Shown here: positions 45,784 to 55,235 of the stretch, one piece after another
How positions within the stretch are numbered: position 1 is the stretch's first letter
Layout of the letters: every line of letters begins with the position of its first letter
Assembly (NCBI GenBank): GCA_963792025.1
Contig: CAWBUS010000019.1
Coordinates: 62,001 to 126,000 of the forward strand
Direction: 5' to 3'
Source: Ginsengibacter sp963792025
Lineage (GTDB): Bacteria; Bacteroidota; Bacteroidia; Chitinophagales; Chitinophagaceae
DNA: 64,000 bases
The notes under the pieces: generated by a model
What the model saw: the letters and a program-made list of their open reading frames with translations, nothing else
Databases searched by the model: none
Told to the model about the DNA's origin: nothing
Made by a program: the position numbers and the translations under genes

Positions 45784-47289
45784 ATGATGATCAATCTTAA
45801 AAAACTGGAAGTCTGGTTTGTAACAGGCAGCCAGCATTTATATGGTGAAGAAACGTTGCAACAGGTAGCAAAACATTCCCAAACTATAGCAACATCGTTT
45901 AATGCCTCGCCGCAAATACCCGTGCAGGTTGTGTTTAAGCCCACAGTAAAATCAGCCGAAGAAATTTATGCTGTGTGCGAAGAAGCTAATACTTCAAAAG
46001 ATTGTATCGGCATCATTGCATGGATGCATACTTTTTCGCCGGCCAAAATGTGGATTGGCGGATTAAAGATTTTGAACAAACCGATGTTGCATTTGCATAC
46101 GCAATTCAATCGCGATATTCCATGGAATAAGATCGATATGGATTTTATGAATCTTAATCAAAGTGCACATGGCGACCGTGAGTTTGGTTTTATTGTAAGC
46201 CGCATGCGTATCAACAGAAAAGTAGTTACGGGGCATTGGCAGGATGCTGCCGTACTCGAACAAATTAATACCTGGACAAGAGCTGCTGCCGGATGGAACG
46301 ATTGGCAGAACGCAAAGTTTGCCCGCTTTGGCGATAACATGCGCAACGTGGCAGTTACGGAAGGTGATAAAGTGGAAGCTGAAATCAAGTTCGGTTATTC
46401 AGTAAATACTTATGGTATTGGTGACCTGGTGAAAGTAATTAATGAAACGAGTGACGCGGCTATAGATAAGTTGGTTAAAGAATATGCTGATAGTTATACA
46501 TTATCCTCAACGTTAGTAAAAGGTAAGAAACAATATCAATCCTTGCGGGATGCTGCTAAAATTGAAATAGGTTTACAAACATTTTTAGAAGAAGGAAATT
46601 TTAAAGGATTCACTGATACATTTGAAGACCTGCATGGATTGACACAATTGCCCGGCATTGCAGCTCAACGCCTGATGGCAAAGGGCTACGGATTTGCCGC
46701 AGAAGGAGATTGGAAAACCGCAGCATTGGTGCGAGCCATGAAAGTAATGGGCGGTGGATTAAAAGGCGGTAATTCTTTCATGGAAGATTATACCTATCAC
46801 TTTCAACCCAATAACGAAATGGTGTTAGGTTCTCACATGTTGGAAATATGTCCTTCTATTGCTAACGCAAAACCGTCCTGTGAAATTCATCCGTTGGGTA
46901 TCGGCGGCAAGGCCGACCCGGTGCGTTTAGTCTTTAACGTTAGTGGAGGTGCTGCATTAAATGCATCCATAGTTGATATGGGCAATCGTTTCCGTTTGCT
47001 CGTAAATGAAGTGGAAGCTATCAAACCAAAAAATGCTTTACCAAAGCTTCCTGTTGCAAGGGTTTTATGGAAACCTATGCCTGATTTAAAAACAGGTTGC
47101 ACGGCGTGGATATTGGCTGGTGGTGCACATCACACCTGTTTCAGTCAAAACTTAACCAGCGAATATCTCGAGGATTTCGCCGGCATGGCAGGAATTGAAA
47201 CTGTTTTTATTGATAAGGAAACCAGGCTTCGCAATTTTAAAAAAGAACTTGAATGGAGCGAGGTATATTACCAACTAAATAATAAGTAA
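45784..47289 (+). CDS. araA: L-arabinose isomerase
   Basis: 501 residues, intact and the normal AraA length. Signature stretches are EVWFVTGSQHLYGEE at the N-terminus, GIIAWMHTFSPAKMWI, LHTQFNRDIPW, MDFMNLNQSAHGDREFGFI, GDWKTAALVRAMKVM with the metal-site environment, SFMEDYTYHF and LEICPSIANAKPSCEIHPLGIGG. It converts L-arabinose to L-ribulose for AraB. Two ATGs in tandem (45784, 45787) could serve as start. It is followed after 96 bases by the symporter and then by AraR. Confidence 0.96.
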   Translation: MMINLKKLEVWFVTGSQHLYGEETLQQVAKHSQTIATSFNASPQIPVQVVFKPTVKSAEEIYAVCEEANTSKDCIGIIAWMHTFSPAKMWIGGLKILNKPMLHLHTQFNRDIPWNKIDMDFMNLNQSAHGDREFGFIVSRMRINRKVVTGHWQDAAVLEQINTWTRAAAGWNDWQNAKFARFGDNMRNVAVTEGDKVEAEIKFGYSVNTYGIGDLVKVINETSDAAIDKLVKEYADSYTLSSTLVKGKKQYQSLRDAAKIEIGLQTFLEEGNFKGFTDTFEDLHGLTQLPGIAAQRLMAKGYGFAAEGDWKTAALVRAMKVMGGGLKGGNSFMEDYTYHFQPNNEMVLGSHMLEICPSIANAKPSCEIHPLGIGGKADPVRLVFNVSGGAALNASIVDMGNRFRLLVNEVEAIKPKNALPKLPVARVLWKPMPDLKTGCTAWILAGGAHHTCFSQNLTSEYLEDFAGMAGIETVFIDKETRLRNFKKELEWSEVYYQLNNK

Positions 47290-47391
47290 GGGAGTACCAA
47301 AGCCTTTGTAAATAATTTACTGGAGGCGATAATCACTTTTGAATTAAGTTTATAAACTATTTATCTAAAACCAAACAATCAACGATTGCTT

Positions 47392-49086
47392 ATGAACAGG
47401 AATTTTGCCTTTGCAGACTATGCCATTTTTATCATTTATTTCATTATAGTGGCCGGCTATGGCTATTATATTTATAACAAGCGTAAAAGGAATGAGCATG
47501 ATGCCAAGGCATTTTTCCTGGCTGAAGGAACCCTTACCTGGTGGGCAATTGGAGCTTCGTTGATTGCATCTAATATCTCGGCAGAACAATTTATTGGCAT
47601 GAGCGGTGAAGGATTTTTCCTGGGTATTGCCGTTGCGGCTTACGAATGGATCGCAGCCATCGCTTTGATAATTGTTGCAGTTTGGTTCATCCCTGTTTAT
47701 TTGAAGAATCATATTTACACCATGCCTCAATTTTTAAAAACGAGGTACAATGAATCGGTAGCATTGATCATGGCGGTCTTTTGGTTGTTTCTTTATGTAT
47801 TTGTAAACCTCACTTCTATTTTATATTTGGGAGCAGTGGCTATTAATGGTATTACGGGCGGCGGATATCTTCATGTTATAATGATCGGCCTGGCCATATT
47901 TGCCTTGATAATATCATTGGGTGGGATGAAAGTTATTGGATATACTGACGTAATACAGGTGGCTGTTTTGATTATCGGAGGATTAGTTACTACTTATATT
48001 GCATTGACCGTTGTGGGAGAAAGTTTTGGTGTAGGACCTAATGCCATTGCGGGTTTCAAAGTACTGATGCACAAGGCTCCAGAACATTTTAATATGATTA
48101 TTCCTAAACCAACAGCCACTTCAACTCAAAATGAAGTGGATAAATACATCACATTTCCCGGCTTGCTTTCTTACTTGGCGGGCATCTGGATCATCAATCT
48201 TAATTACTGGGGATGTAATCAATACATCACACAACGTGCGCTTGGCGCCGACTTACAAACCGCCCGTACCGGAATTTTATTTGCAGGCTTCCTCAAATTA
48301 TTAATGCCGATTATCGTAATGTTACCCGGTATTGCAGCTTTTGTTTTATATTCTAATGGTCATTTGCCAAAATTGGTTGGTGGCAAAGACGGAGCATATT
48401 CAGCAGTGCTGGAATTTTTACCTGTCGGGCTAAAAGGACTATCGGTAGCTGCTTTAACGGCAGCGATTGTTGCCTCGCTCGCAGGAAAGGTAAATAGCAT
48501 TTCAACAATTTATACGCTTGATATTCATAAAAAATATATTGGCAAACATCTTGACGAAAGAAGCCAGGTAATCATTGGAAGGGTTACTGTATTTGTAGCA
48601 ATGATCATTGCTTTAATCTTTACTTGGAGCGATCTTTTACACATTGGAGGTAAAGGTGGATTTACTTTCATTCAACAATACACCGGTTATATCAGCCCAG
48701 GCGTATTCGCCATGTTTTTCCTTGGTATGTTCTGGAAAAGAACAACAGGTACGGCCGCTATTGTTGGCGTTATTGCAGGTTTTGTATTGTCGGTCTTGTT
48801 TAATGATTTTGCTCCTCAGCTTTTTGGAAACGATACATTTCTGTACACCGCATACCACACCATTCAAAATGGAAAAGATGTATTTGTAATCCCCTTTCAC
48901 ATCTGTATGGGCTTATCGTTTTTATTTACAATGATTATTATGATTTCGATAAGCTTTGCAGGTCCGAAAATAAATCCCAGGGCATTCGAATTGGATAAGA
49001 GCATGTTTAAATTAAGACCGCAAACCATCCTCTTAATTGTTATTACACTTTTATTAATTTCGGCTTTGTATGTTAAGTTTTGGTAA
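47392..49086 (+). CDS. Sodium/solute symporter family sugar transporter, probably L-arabinose
   Basis: About 564 residues from the ATG at 47392 (a TTG-initiated frame extends to 47386). It has about 14 membrane helices of the SSS family: FADYAIFIIYFIIVAGYGYY, the motif AIGASLIASNISAEQFIGMSG, the signature region GGMKVIGYTDVIQVAVLIIGG and NYWGCNQYITQRALGA, and GKVNSISTIYTLDIHKKYI near the C-terminus. These match the SGLT-like sugar symporters of Bacteroidota. Its position between araA and the arabinose regulator suggests arabinose, or another pentose, as the substrate. Confidence 0.9.
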   Translation: MNRNFAFADYAIFIIYFIIVAGYGYYIYNKRKRNEHDAKAFFLAEGTLTWWAIGASLIASNISAEQFIGMSGEGFFLGIAVAAYEWIAAIALIIVAVWFIPVYLKNHIYTMPQFLKTRYNESVALIMAVFWLFLYVFVNLTSILYLGAVAINGITGGGYLHVIMIGLAIFALIISLGGMKVIGYTDVIQVAVLIIGGLVTTYIALTVVGESFGVGPNAIAGFKVLMHKAPEHFNMIIPKPTATSTQNEVDKYITFPGLLSYLAGIWIINLNYWGCNQYITQRALGADLQTARTGILFAGFLKLLMPIIVMLPGIAAFVLYSNGHLPKLVGGKDGAYSAVLEFLPVGLKGLSVAALTAAIVASLAGKVNSISTIYTLDIHKKYIGKHLDERSQVIIGRVTVFVAMIIALIFTWSDLLHIGGKGGFTFIQQYTGYISPGVFAMFFLGMFWKRTTGTAAIVGVIAGFVLSVLFNDFAPQLFGNDTFLYTAYHTIQNGKDVFVIPFHICMGLSFLFTMIIMISISFAGPKINPRAFELDKSMFKLRPQTILLIVITLLLISALYVKFW

Positions 49087-49137
49087 TTGGTTATTAAATT
49101 GTCAGTTAAATCGTAAATAAAATAACAATAGAGGTTT

Positions 49138-49831
49138 ATGAGTAACATAAATGAATACAAGGCGCATGACCGCATGCTTATTGCAGTGGACTGTATTATT
49201 TTTGGATTTGATGGAAAAGATTTAAAAGCCCTGTTGATTAAAAGAGGTTTCGAACCAGGGTTGGGTAAATGGTCTTTAATGGGCGGCTTTGTAAAATCAC
49301 GGGAAAGCATACACGACGGTGCAACACGTATTCTTGAACAACTTACGGGCCTTACCAATATTTACATGGAGCAATTATATTGTTTTGGCGATGTAGACCG
49401 CGACCCGGCTGACCGCGTTGTATCCATCGCCTATTTCGCTTTGATAAAATTGGATGATTATAAGACACGAGTTAATGAAAGAACACAATGCCAAATGGTT
49501 TAATATAAGGCACATTCCCACAATGATCTTTGACCATAAAAAAATGATAATGATGGCTAAAGAAAGTCTTCGCCAAAAAGTAGCTACCCACCCTATCGGC
49601 TTTGAATTATTATCGGAGAAATTTACACTTGCACAATTGCAAAATCTTTATGAAACGATTTATGAGACTACTTTTGATAAACGCAATTTTCTCAGAAAAA
49701 TATTGTCGCTCGATATTCTGAAAAAACTAAATGAAAAGGAAAAATTTTTGTCGAAACGAGGTAGCTTTTACTACATGTTTGATCATGATAAATATAAAAA
49801 GCTCGAACAGGAAGGTCTAAAATTTATTTGA
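49138..49831 (+). CDS. araR: NUDIX-fold transcriptional regulator of arabinose use (AraR-type), one frameshift
   Basis: Two frames join into 230 residues if one extra base at about 49466-49469 is removed (DDYKT-ELMKEHNAKWF). Residues about 15-150 are a NUDIX fold, but the box is degenerate: GGFVKSRESIHDGATRILEQL keeps Gly, the first Glu and Arg yet has Ile, Gln and Leu where catalytic glutamates should be, so it should not hydrolyse nucleotides. The C-terminal part is a winged helix (FTLAQLQNLYETIYETTFDKRNFLRKIL). This is the architecture of the arabinose regulator described in Bacteroides. It most likely controls the ara genes here; the break is probably a sequence error. Confidence 0.87.
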
Positions 49832-49881
49832 TACAATTATGTATTTGGTTCTCAAATCCCATTTACAAATAATGTTATTAA

Positions 49882-50013
49882 TTGCCCCGAACCTTTAGGT
49901 CGGGGTTTTAAATGGAAGGTTCCAGGCTTTAGCCACAATACTAATAAACACCGGATTTTTTTGGCTAAAGCCGGGGAGCAAAAGAACTTGTTCCCCGACT
50001 AAAGGTCGGGGCT
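49882..50013. repeat. Nested palindromic intergenic element, copy 2
   Basis: Same plan as 45547-45686: an outer left arm CCCCGAACCTTTAGGTCGGGG (itself nearly palindromic), an inner pair AGGCTTTAGCC (49924-49934) and GGCTAAAGCC (49963-49972), and an outer right arm CCCCGACTAAAGGTCGGGGC. It sits between araR and the convergent echF, where it could also end both transcripts. Confidence 0.75.
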
Positions 50014-50056
50014 ATTGAATACCCGCCCAATTAAATCGATAGCCAATTTTTCAGAA

Positions 50057-50521
50057 CTAATTTTTCTTATTTCCTGTCTTCAATAAAGCTGCTTTTTCAG
50101 TAGCCAGCCTTTTCTTTTCTGCGGCATAATCAGCTCGGCTTTGCAAAGCCTCATCAAATAATTTATTCCAGCCATTATTTATATTTTCTTCCTTCAGCGC
50201 ACATTTTGCAGGTTCATTGGTTTGAAAAATAGCGCCTTCTTTCGGACAGGCACGAACGCATTCTGAACAATAAATACAAACCGCACGATTAAAATGATAA
50301 GTTTGTTTTCCTTCCATGTCCTGGGAAAAAACAATGGCGCCGGGTGGGCAAACCATTTCGCAACGGCGGCACCAGATGCACAAGTTTTCATCGAAGCCAA
50401 TCATCCCCCGATAGTCATCCGGGATATAAGTTTTTTCAAACGGATATTTAGTAGTTATCGGCTTCCTGAATAAATTTCCAATGGTTTTAAAAAATGTTTT
50501 CATTTTAAAAATTTTAATCAT
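50057..50521 (-). CDS. echF: Ech-type hydrogenase subunit F, two-[4Fe-4S] ferredoxin-like protein
   Basis: 154 residues from the ATG at 50521, which overlaps the echE stop as ATGA; a longer frame to 50542 and a shorter start at 50503 also exist. The NuoI/EchF fold follows a basic, hydrophobic N-terminus: two clusters are bound by LCIWCRRCEMVCP and VCIYCSECVRACP. It passes electrons from ferredoxin to the hydrogenase core. YRGMIGFDENLC is the usual lead-in. The C-terminal 50 residues are a lysine- and alanine-rich extension. It is the last gene of the echABCDEF operon. Confidence 0.9.
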   Translation of the reverse strand: MIKIFKMKTFFKTIGNLFRKPITTKYPFEKTYIPDDYRGMIGFDENLCIWCRRCEMVCPPGAIVFSQDMEGKQTYHFNRAVCIYCSECVRACPKEGAIFQTNEPAKCALKEENINNGWNKLFDEALQSRADYAAEKKRLATEKAALLKTGNKKN

Positions 50522-51606
50522 CTTGATGTACACGAAAGGCACGGATCATAAGATGCTATAATGGCGGGCGCACTTCCATATTCATTGCCCTTAAAAGCTT
50601 CTACCATTGCGGGTACATTCGAAAATGTAGGCGCTTTAATTTTCAACCGCTCCAACACTTGTGTCTTGTTTCCTTTTGCATAATAAAATAATTCACCACG
50701 CGGCGCTTCAAGCCTCACAACTGCTTCGCCATCGGGAAATGCTTTTGTTTCAGTAACAAGCGCTGATTCAGGTAAACCATTAATTATATTTTCGATAATC
50801 CGCATGGATACATACAATTCATTTAAACGAACCATATTGCGTGCATGAACATCGCCAGCTTTATCTAATACCATTTCAAACCCAACTTCTTTCCATGGCA
50901 GCAGATCTTCGGTTTCATTGCGAACATCAATTGCCAGCCCTGTTGCTCTTGCAAAAGGGCCAACTACATTCAGTCTCAAAGCATCTTCTTTTGTAATAGC
51001 TCCAACACCTTTGTTCTTTAAAGAAAGCGTCCAGTTATTTTGATAGATGTTTACTAACTCATCTAACTGTGGTTTAAAAGTTTTTAATTTTTCCAAAATC
51101 ATTTTACCAACTTCTGGTTTTAAATCGCGGGCAACTCCACCTACAATGGAAAAATCGTATTGAATTCTGTTGCCGCATACGGCCTCTAACATTTCCATTG
51201 CAAACTCACGGTATTGCATGGTTTTCATAAACAAAGCTTCAAAGCCCGAATTTTCTGCAACATGACTTAAGCACAATAAATGCGAATGAATTCTGTCGAG
51301 TTCAATAACCAACATCCTTAAATATTTCGCACGACGTGGTATTTCAATCTTCACCAGTTTTTCCGCCACCTGTGAGTAAGCGGTTGTATGTGACACAGAA
51401 CATAAACCGCAAACACGTCCCACAACAAAACTTACCTGGCGGAATTTAAATTTCGAACAACAGGCCTGTTCGATACCCCGATGCACATAATATACATTGG
51501 CAACCGTATCAATAATTTTTTCATTCTCTGTTGTGAACTTAAAATGAAGCGGCTCCAGCAATGAAACATGCTGAGCGCCTAACGGTATTTCATATTGTTT
51601 TCCCAT
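50518..51606 (-). CDS. echE: Ech-type [NiFe] hydrogenase large subunit
   Basis: 362 residues. Both nickel-ligand motifs are present: RVCGLCSVSHTTA (Cys66, Cys69) and DPCLSCTSR (Cys356, Cys359). This separates it from NuoD of complex I, which has lost them. The protein ends three residues after the last cysteine, so there is no C-terminal peptide to cleave, as described for some Ech and CooH-like enzymes. LGAQHVSLLEPLHFKF and VHRGIEQACC are NuoD/EchE-like. It reduces protons with electrons from EchC and EchF. The start is 2 bases from the echD stop. Confidence 0.93.
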   Translation of the reverse strand: MGKQYEIPLGAQHVSLLEPLHFKFTTENEKIIDTVANVYYVHRGIEQACCSKFKFRQVSFVVGRVCGLCSVSHTTAYSQVAEKLVKIEIPRRAKYLRMLVIELDRIHSHLLCLSHVAENSGFEALFMKTMQYREFAMEMLEAVCGNRIQYDFSIVGGVARDLKPEVGKMILEKLKTFKPQLDELVNIYQNNWTLSLKNKGVGAITKEDALRLNVVGPFARATGLAIDVRNETEDLLPWKEVGFEMVLDKAGDVHARNMVRLNELYVSMRIIENIINGLPESALVTETKAFPDGEAVVRLEAPRGELFYYAKGNKTQVLERLKIKAPTFSNVPAMVEAFKGNEYGSAPAIIASYDPCLSCTSR

Positions 51607-51608
51607 AT

Positions 51609-51950
51609 TTATTTTTTCTTTCTTAACGGTCCACTTTCAAAATCGGATTCCAACACAAAACCTTTTGCTGTATTTTGAATTTTAATATTCATCAGATCTA
51701 CCAACTCGGCTTCTGCCACCCATGAAGATTCAACAATATCCCTGATAGAAGGAATTTCTACATTCGGATTTATTTGCACACAAAAAGCAATAATATTTGA
51801 CGGGTTGGCATAATCGCTAAAAAACCATTGCACTTCAATTTTTTCACCCAGGTCTACCGCATTCATTACCATAAAATGGTGCATATCCGGTTTATAAAAA
51901 TTGCCGATGTCGTCTTTTACATTTTCAAGCGATGTTTCAATTCTTTTCAT
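51609..51950 (-). CDS. echD: Ech-type hydrogenase subunit D (NuoC-like)
   Basis: 113 residues. It has no cofactor motif. The segment IPSIRDIVESSWVAEAELVDLM and the closing ESGPLRKKK match the short NuoC/EchD family (30-kDa complex I subunit), which pairs with the large subunit. It lies between echC and echE with gaps of 23 and 2 bases. Assigned partly from position in the operon. Confidence 0.82.
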   Translation of the reverse strand: MKRIETSLENVKDDIGNFYKPDMHHFMVMNAVDLGEKIEVQWFFSDYANPSNIIAFCVQINPNVEIPSIRDIVESSWVAEAELVDLMNIKIQNTAKGFVLESDFESGPLRKKK

Positions 51951-51973
51951 GGATTATGCAATTTTTTATAATT

Positions 51974-52490
51974 TCAGCTGCAATATCTCTCCGGTTTAAC
52001 TTGGTATCCTTCTTTTACAGGTTCTTTTTTTAAACGTATAGATTGTTTCCAATATCTTTTGTTTTTTTTTCCAATATTGCCAAGCGCTTGAATTACACCA
52101 TCAATAATTTGTTCCGGCCGTGTGCCACATCCACATACATATACATCTACCGGAATATACTGATCAATACCACCTTCGCAATTATACATTCCCCTGAAAA
52201 CCCCACCGGTACTGGCACATGCGCCGCAACTAACTACAACTTTCGGTTCCGGCATTTGAGCATACACTTCTACCAGTCGTTCACGTGAACGCTTGGTAAC
52301 GGGGCCGGTTACCAGATAGAATATCTGATTGTTTTGGATTGCCTGAATTAATCATTCCAAATCTTTCAATATCGTATTTGGGCGCCAAGCAAGCCAATAT
52401 TTCAATATCGCATCCATTGCATCTACCTGCATTATAATGCAGTATCCAGGGCGATTTTTTTCTAAAGGAATTTAATTTCATAATTGCCAA
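51974..52490 (-). CDS. echC: Ech-type [NiFe] hydrogenase small subunit (NuoB-like), one frameshift
   Basis: Two frames together encode 171 residues. The first (from 52490) has YNAGRCNGCDIEILACLAPKYDIERFG; the second continues YLVTGPVTKRSRERLVEVYAQMPEPKVVVSCGACASTGG and CGCGTRPEQIIDGVI. These supply all four ligands of the proximal [4Fe-4S] cluster. Removing one G at 52319 (plus-strand numbering) joins them as SDI-YLVTGP. No slippery sequence is visible, so programmed frameshifting is unlikely. If the break is real, the Ech complex would be dead while all other subunits are intact. The start overlaps the echB end by 13 bases. Confidence 0.87.
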
Positions 52491-53332
52491 TGTAAAATGG
52501 TTAATAATAAATTGATAAAGGCAACGGGTAAAGCAACCACCAATGAAAACCGAAGCATCTGTTTGTAATTTACTCTCGCTGAAGAATTATCCAGAGCATT
52601 TAAATAAATAAATACGAACAACACAAGACCCAATCCCAATAACGGATTGCTGGCGCCAAAAAGATAAACCAGTGTATAACAAAATACATAGTCTAACCAT
52701 TTAGCCGTATAAATAGCTTCGAAAAAAATGCCTGAAAATTCCAGTTCCACACCGCCAGTAATTTCCTGGTGTGCTTCAGCAACATCGAAAGGAGATTTTT
52801 TTAATTTGATTGGTAATATCAATAACAATGCAATAAATGCTAATGGCATTTTAAATAACAAAGGTTCGTTATAACTAAAAATAGAAGAAACATCAAAACT
52901 TCCGGTAAACATGAAAACAGAAACAGCAAGTAATATTAAAACCGGTTCGTAAGCCAGAACACTAATTGCTGTTCTGTTAGCGCCAAGGTGACTAAAAATA
53001 GAGCGGGTGCTGTAACCCGCAAGGATTAACAGGGAAGTAGATAAAAGATGAAGGAAGATTACTAAAATTAAATCGCCACCTAATAATAATACTGCCAACG
53101 CAAACCATAAAGACACAAAATGCATGATGCCAAGAAACGCATGTGTGGAGTGAACAATCATCCTTCTTTTATCAGCCAGTTTTAAAAAATCATAAAAAGG
53201 CTGTAACAACGGTGGGCCAATTCTCCGCTGCATACGGGCTCTTACGATTCTTTCAAAACCATAAACCAGCCCCCCAATAAGCGGTGCCAGGATTATGAGC
53301 AAAACCGGAATTAAAACGTCTTTCATGATCAA
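52478..53332 (-). CDS. echB: Ech-type hydrogenase subunit B (NuoH-like membrane protein)
   Basis: 284 residues, about eight membrane helices. It belongs to the NuoH/EchB/HyfC group: ARMQRRIGPPLLQPFYDFLKLADK is the conserved cytoplasmic loop, LILAGYSTRSIFSHLGANRTA follows, and SPFDVAEAHQEITGGVELEFSG is the diagnostic motif near the quinone-like chamber. It anchors the hydrogenase arm to the membrane and takes part in ion translocation. The stop lies within the echC start. A second ATG at 53326 is also possible. Confidence 0.92.
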   Translation of the reverse strand: MIMKDVLIPVLLIILAPLIGGLVYGFERIVRARMQRRIGPPLLQPFYDFLKLADKRRMIVHSTHAFLGIMHFVSLWFALAVLLLGGDLILVIFLHLLSTSLLILAGYSTRSIFSHLGANRTAISVLAYEPVLILLAVSVFMFTGSFDVSSIFSYNEPLLFKMPLAFIALLLILPIKLKKSPFDVAEAHQEITGGVELEFSGIFFEAIYTAKWLDYVFCYTLVYLFGASNPLLGLGLVLFVFIYLNALDNSSARVNYKQMLRFSLVVALPVAFINLLLTILHWQL

Positions 53333-53369
53333 TCTTTTTTTGTCAAATAATTTTCATCTTTCAAGTTCT

Positions 53370-55235
53370 TTACACAACGGACACTAAAATAAGTGCAACA
53401 AAAAACAAACCACCAATTACAGAAAACCAGGGCGTGGCTTTGTCGGTTGCAAAATAGAATGATGAAAAGGAATAATCTATCTTTTCGCCGCAGGCATATT
53501 CTTTTGCCCTATCTACGTTTTTAAATCGTATAAACATCGCCGTTATGATGGTTACCGGTAAAAGCAAAAAGGCAATTAGCAAGGGAACAATAGGCAAGGT
53601 CATAGCACCGATATGTAATTTCCAGCTATACATAGCCACTGCAATTGGTTCACTCAAAGTTTGAGAAGCTACCGGTACGAAATAATGTGTCATTAAAAAA
53701 GGAAATGCCAAAACACTTAATATGATCAATCCCATTAAAATGATGATCGTATCTGAATATAATGGCTTGGTCTTTTCAAATTTTATAACATCCTCGCTGC
53801 CACTTCGAGCAATCAATAAACCCAATACCTTAAAATACAATAAGGATAAGATGGCGCCACCACAGGCTATGCCAACAATAACCAACGCACCCAGAATCTT
53901 TTGGTTTATTGCAAGAGCTCCCAACGATTCAATGCTAAACCATTTTCCAATGAAGGCTCCAAAGGGTGGAAGGAGTAGCGACATAAATCCAATTGAAACC
54001 ACCAATGAAGTGAAGGGCCCGGCTTCTGCTAACTTATCCATATCCGATGTTTCCTTAAAATGAAATACTCTTTCCAATACACCAGCATTCAGGAATAACA
54101 TACATTTTGACAGACCGTGAAAAAACATGAGCGTTAATGCAGCCACCACTGTAACAGGTGTACCAACTGCGCCCATCATAATCATCAATCCGAGAAGAGC
54201 AATTGTAGAGTGAGCCAATATTCTTTTAAAATTATCCTGCGATAATGCCCCAATGGCTGCGGCAACAAAAACAAAACCCGTCATTGCTATAACTACAGAT
54301 GCAACAGGCGTTCCTTTTAATGCAGGCGATAAACGAAGAATAATAAACGGTGCAATTTTTACCATGGTAGACGAATGCAGTAACGCACTAACGGGAGTTG
54401 GAGCAACCATAGCGCCCAGCAACCATTTACTAAAAGGCATCTGTGCGCCCTTTACCAGTGCAGCAACACAAAGCAATGCAAGAGGTAATAAAATACCTGT
54501 CGATGATGAATGTGCCAATACATTGCTGAATGTTGCCGTTCCGTATTTATTAAATATGATGAAAAATATAGCGGCTAAAATAGCAAGGCCGCCAACCTGG
54601 TTCATCCATAGCGCCGTGAGTGCATTCTTTACAGACGTTTCATCTTTTCTAAAACCAATAAATAAGAATGAAGCCAAAGTCGTCAATTCAAAAAACAGGA
54701 AAAAATATTCCAGGTTATCTGAAGAAACAATCAAATTCATAACGGCAATAAACCAGAATAAAATGGAAAGGAAATATTTTTTACGAAAAGGGCTGCAATC
54801 TTCGCCATCAATATATTGAATGGAAAATATGGAGATCAATCCGCTGATAACATTTATTAAAAGGAACATGAATAGGCTCAACTTGTCAATCGTAAATTGC
54901 ATGTCGTACTCTTCAGGAATAATTTTAAGTAGATATAATAGTGTTGCCAATTGTAAGACAGTCAGCAAACCGACCAGCATGCTTTTTTTACGAATAGCAA
55001 CACTTCCAAAATATAGAAGCAATACTATATCTGCAACAGATACAACAGCGTTCATATAGTGAGGAACACCAAAATGAAATGCCTCCTTTATCGTTAAAAA
55101 TAGGTAAAGCGATATTGCTGATAGTACAACGGAAGTAGCAATGATCAGTATTCTCGAAAATGTTTTAGGCAGTATCAACAATAACGCACTTACGATCACC
55201 GGAGCGATGAATAAGCTTATGACTAAGGAATACAT
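53370..55235 (-). CDS. echA: Ech-type hydrogenase subunit A (NuoL-like ion-pumping subunit)
   Basis: 621 residues with about 15 membrane helices. It is a NuoL/EchA antiporter-type subunit: FFLFFELTTLASFLFIGF holds the conserved glutamate of helix 5, LVKGAQMPFSKWLLGAMVAPTPVSALLHSSTMV is the proton-channel signature with the lysine, and DNFKRILAHSTIALLG and FHGLSKCMLFLNAGVL follow. It probably moves protons or sodium. It is the first gene of the ech operon. A 329-bp gap separates it from hoxW, so it may have its own promoter. Confidence 0.92.
   Translation of the reverse strand: MYSLVISLFIAPVIVSALLLILPKTFSRILIIATSVVLSAISLYLFLTIKEAFHFGVPHYMNAVVSVADIVLLLYFGSVAIRKKSMLVGLLTVLQLATLLYLLKIIPEEYDMQFTIDKLSLFMFLLINVISGLISIFSIQYIDGEDCSPFRKKYFLSILFWFIAVMNLIVSSDNLEYFFLFFELTTLASFLFIGFRKDETSVKNALTALWMNQVGGLAILAAIFFIIFNKYGTATFSNVLAHSSSTGILLPLALLCVAALVKGAQMPFSKWLLGAMVAPTPVSALLHSSTMVKIAPFIILRLSPALKGTPVASVVIAMTGFVFVAAAIGALSQDNFKRILAHSTIALLGLMIMMGAVGTPVTVVAALTLMFFHGLSKCMLFLNAGVLERVFHFKETSDMDKLAEAGPFTSLVVSIGFMSLLLPPFGAFIGKWFSIESLGALAINQKILGALVIVGIACGGAILSLLYFKVLGLLIARSGSEDVIKFEKTKPLYSDTIIILMGLIILSVLAFPFLMTHYFVPVASQTLSEPIAVAMYSWKLHIGAMTLPIVPLLIAFLLLPVTIITAMFIRFKNVDRAKEYACGEKIDYSFSSFYFATDKATPWFSVIGGLFFVALILVSVV

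Noticed and set aside
45547..50013. Composite transposon carrying araA, the symporter and araR
   Set aside because: The flanking elements have no transposase, and no target-site duplication was seen; they look like independent REP/MITE-type insertions.
52281..52340. Programmed ribosomal frameshift in echC
   Set aside because: No slippery heptamer or following stem-loop is evident, and similar single-base breaks occur in many unrelated genes in this window.
54253..54819. 188-residue plus-strand open frame opposite echA
   Set aside because: Shadow of the NuoL-like gene on the other strand; the translation lacks domain features.
50518..55235. Complex I (Nuo) fragment instead of hydrogenase
   Set aside because: The large subunit keeps both nickel-binding CxxC motifs, and the six-gene composition matches Ech; NuoEFG-type genes are absent from this sub-operon.
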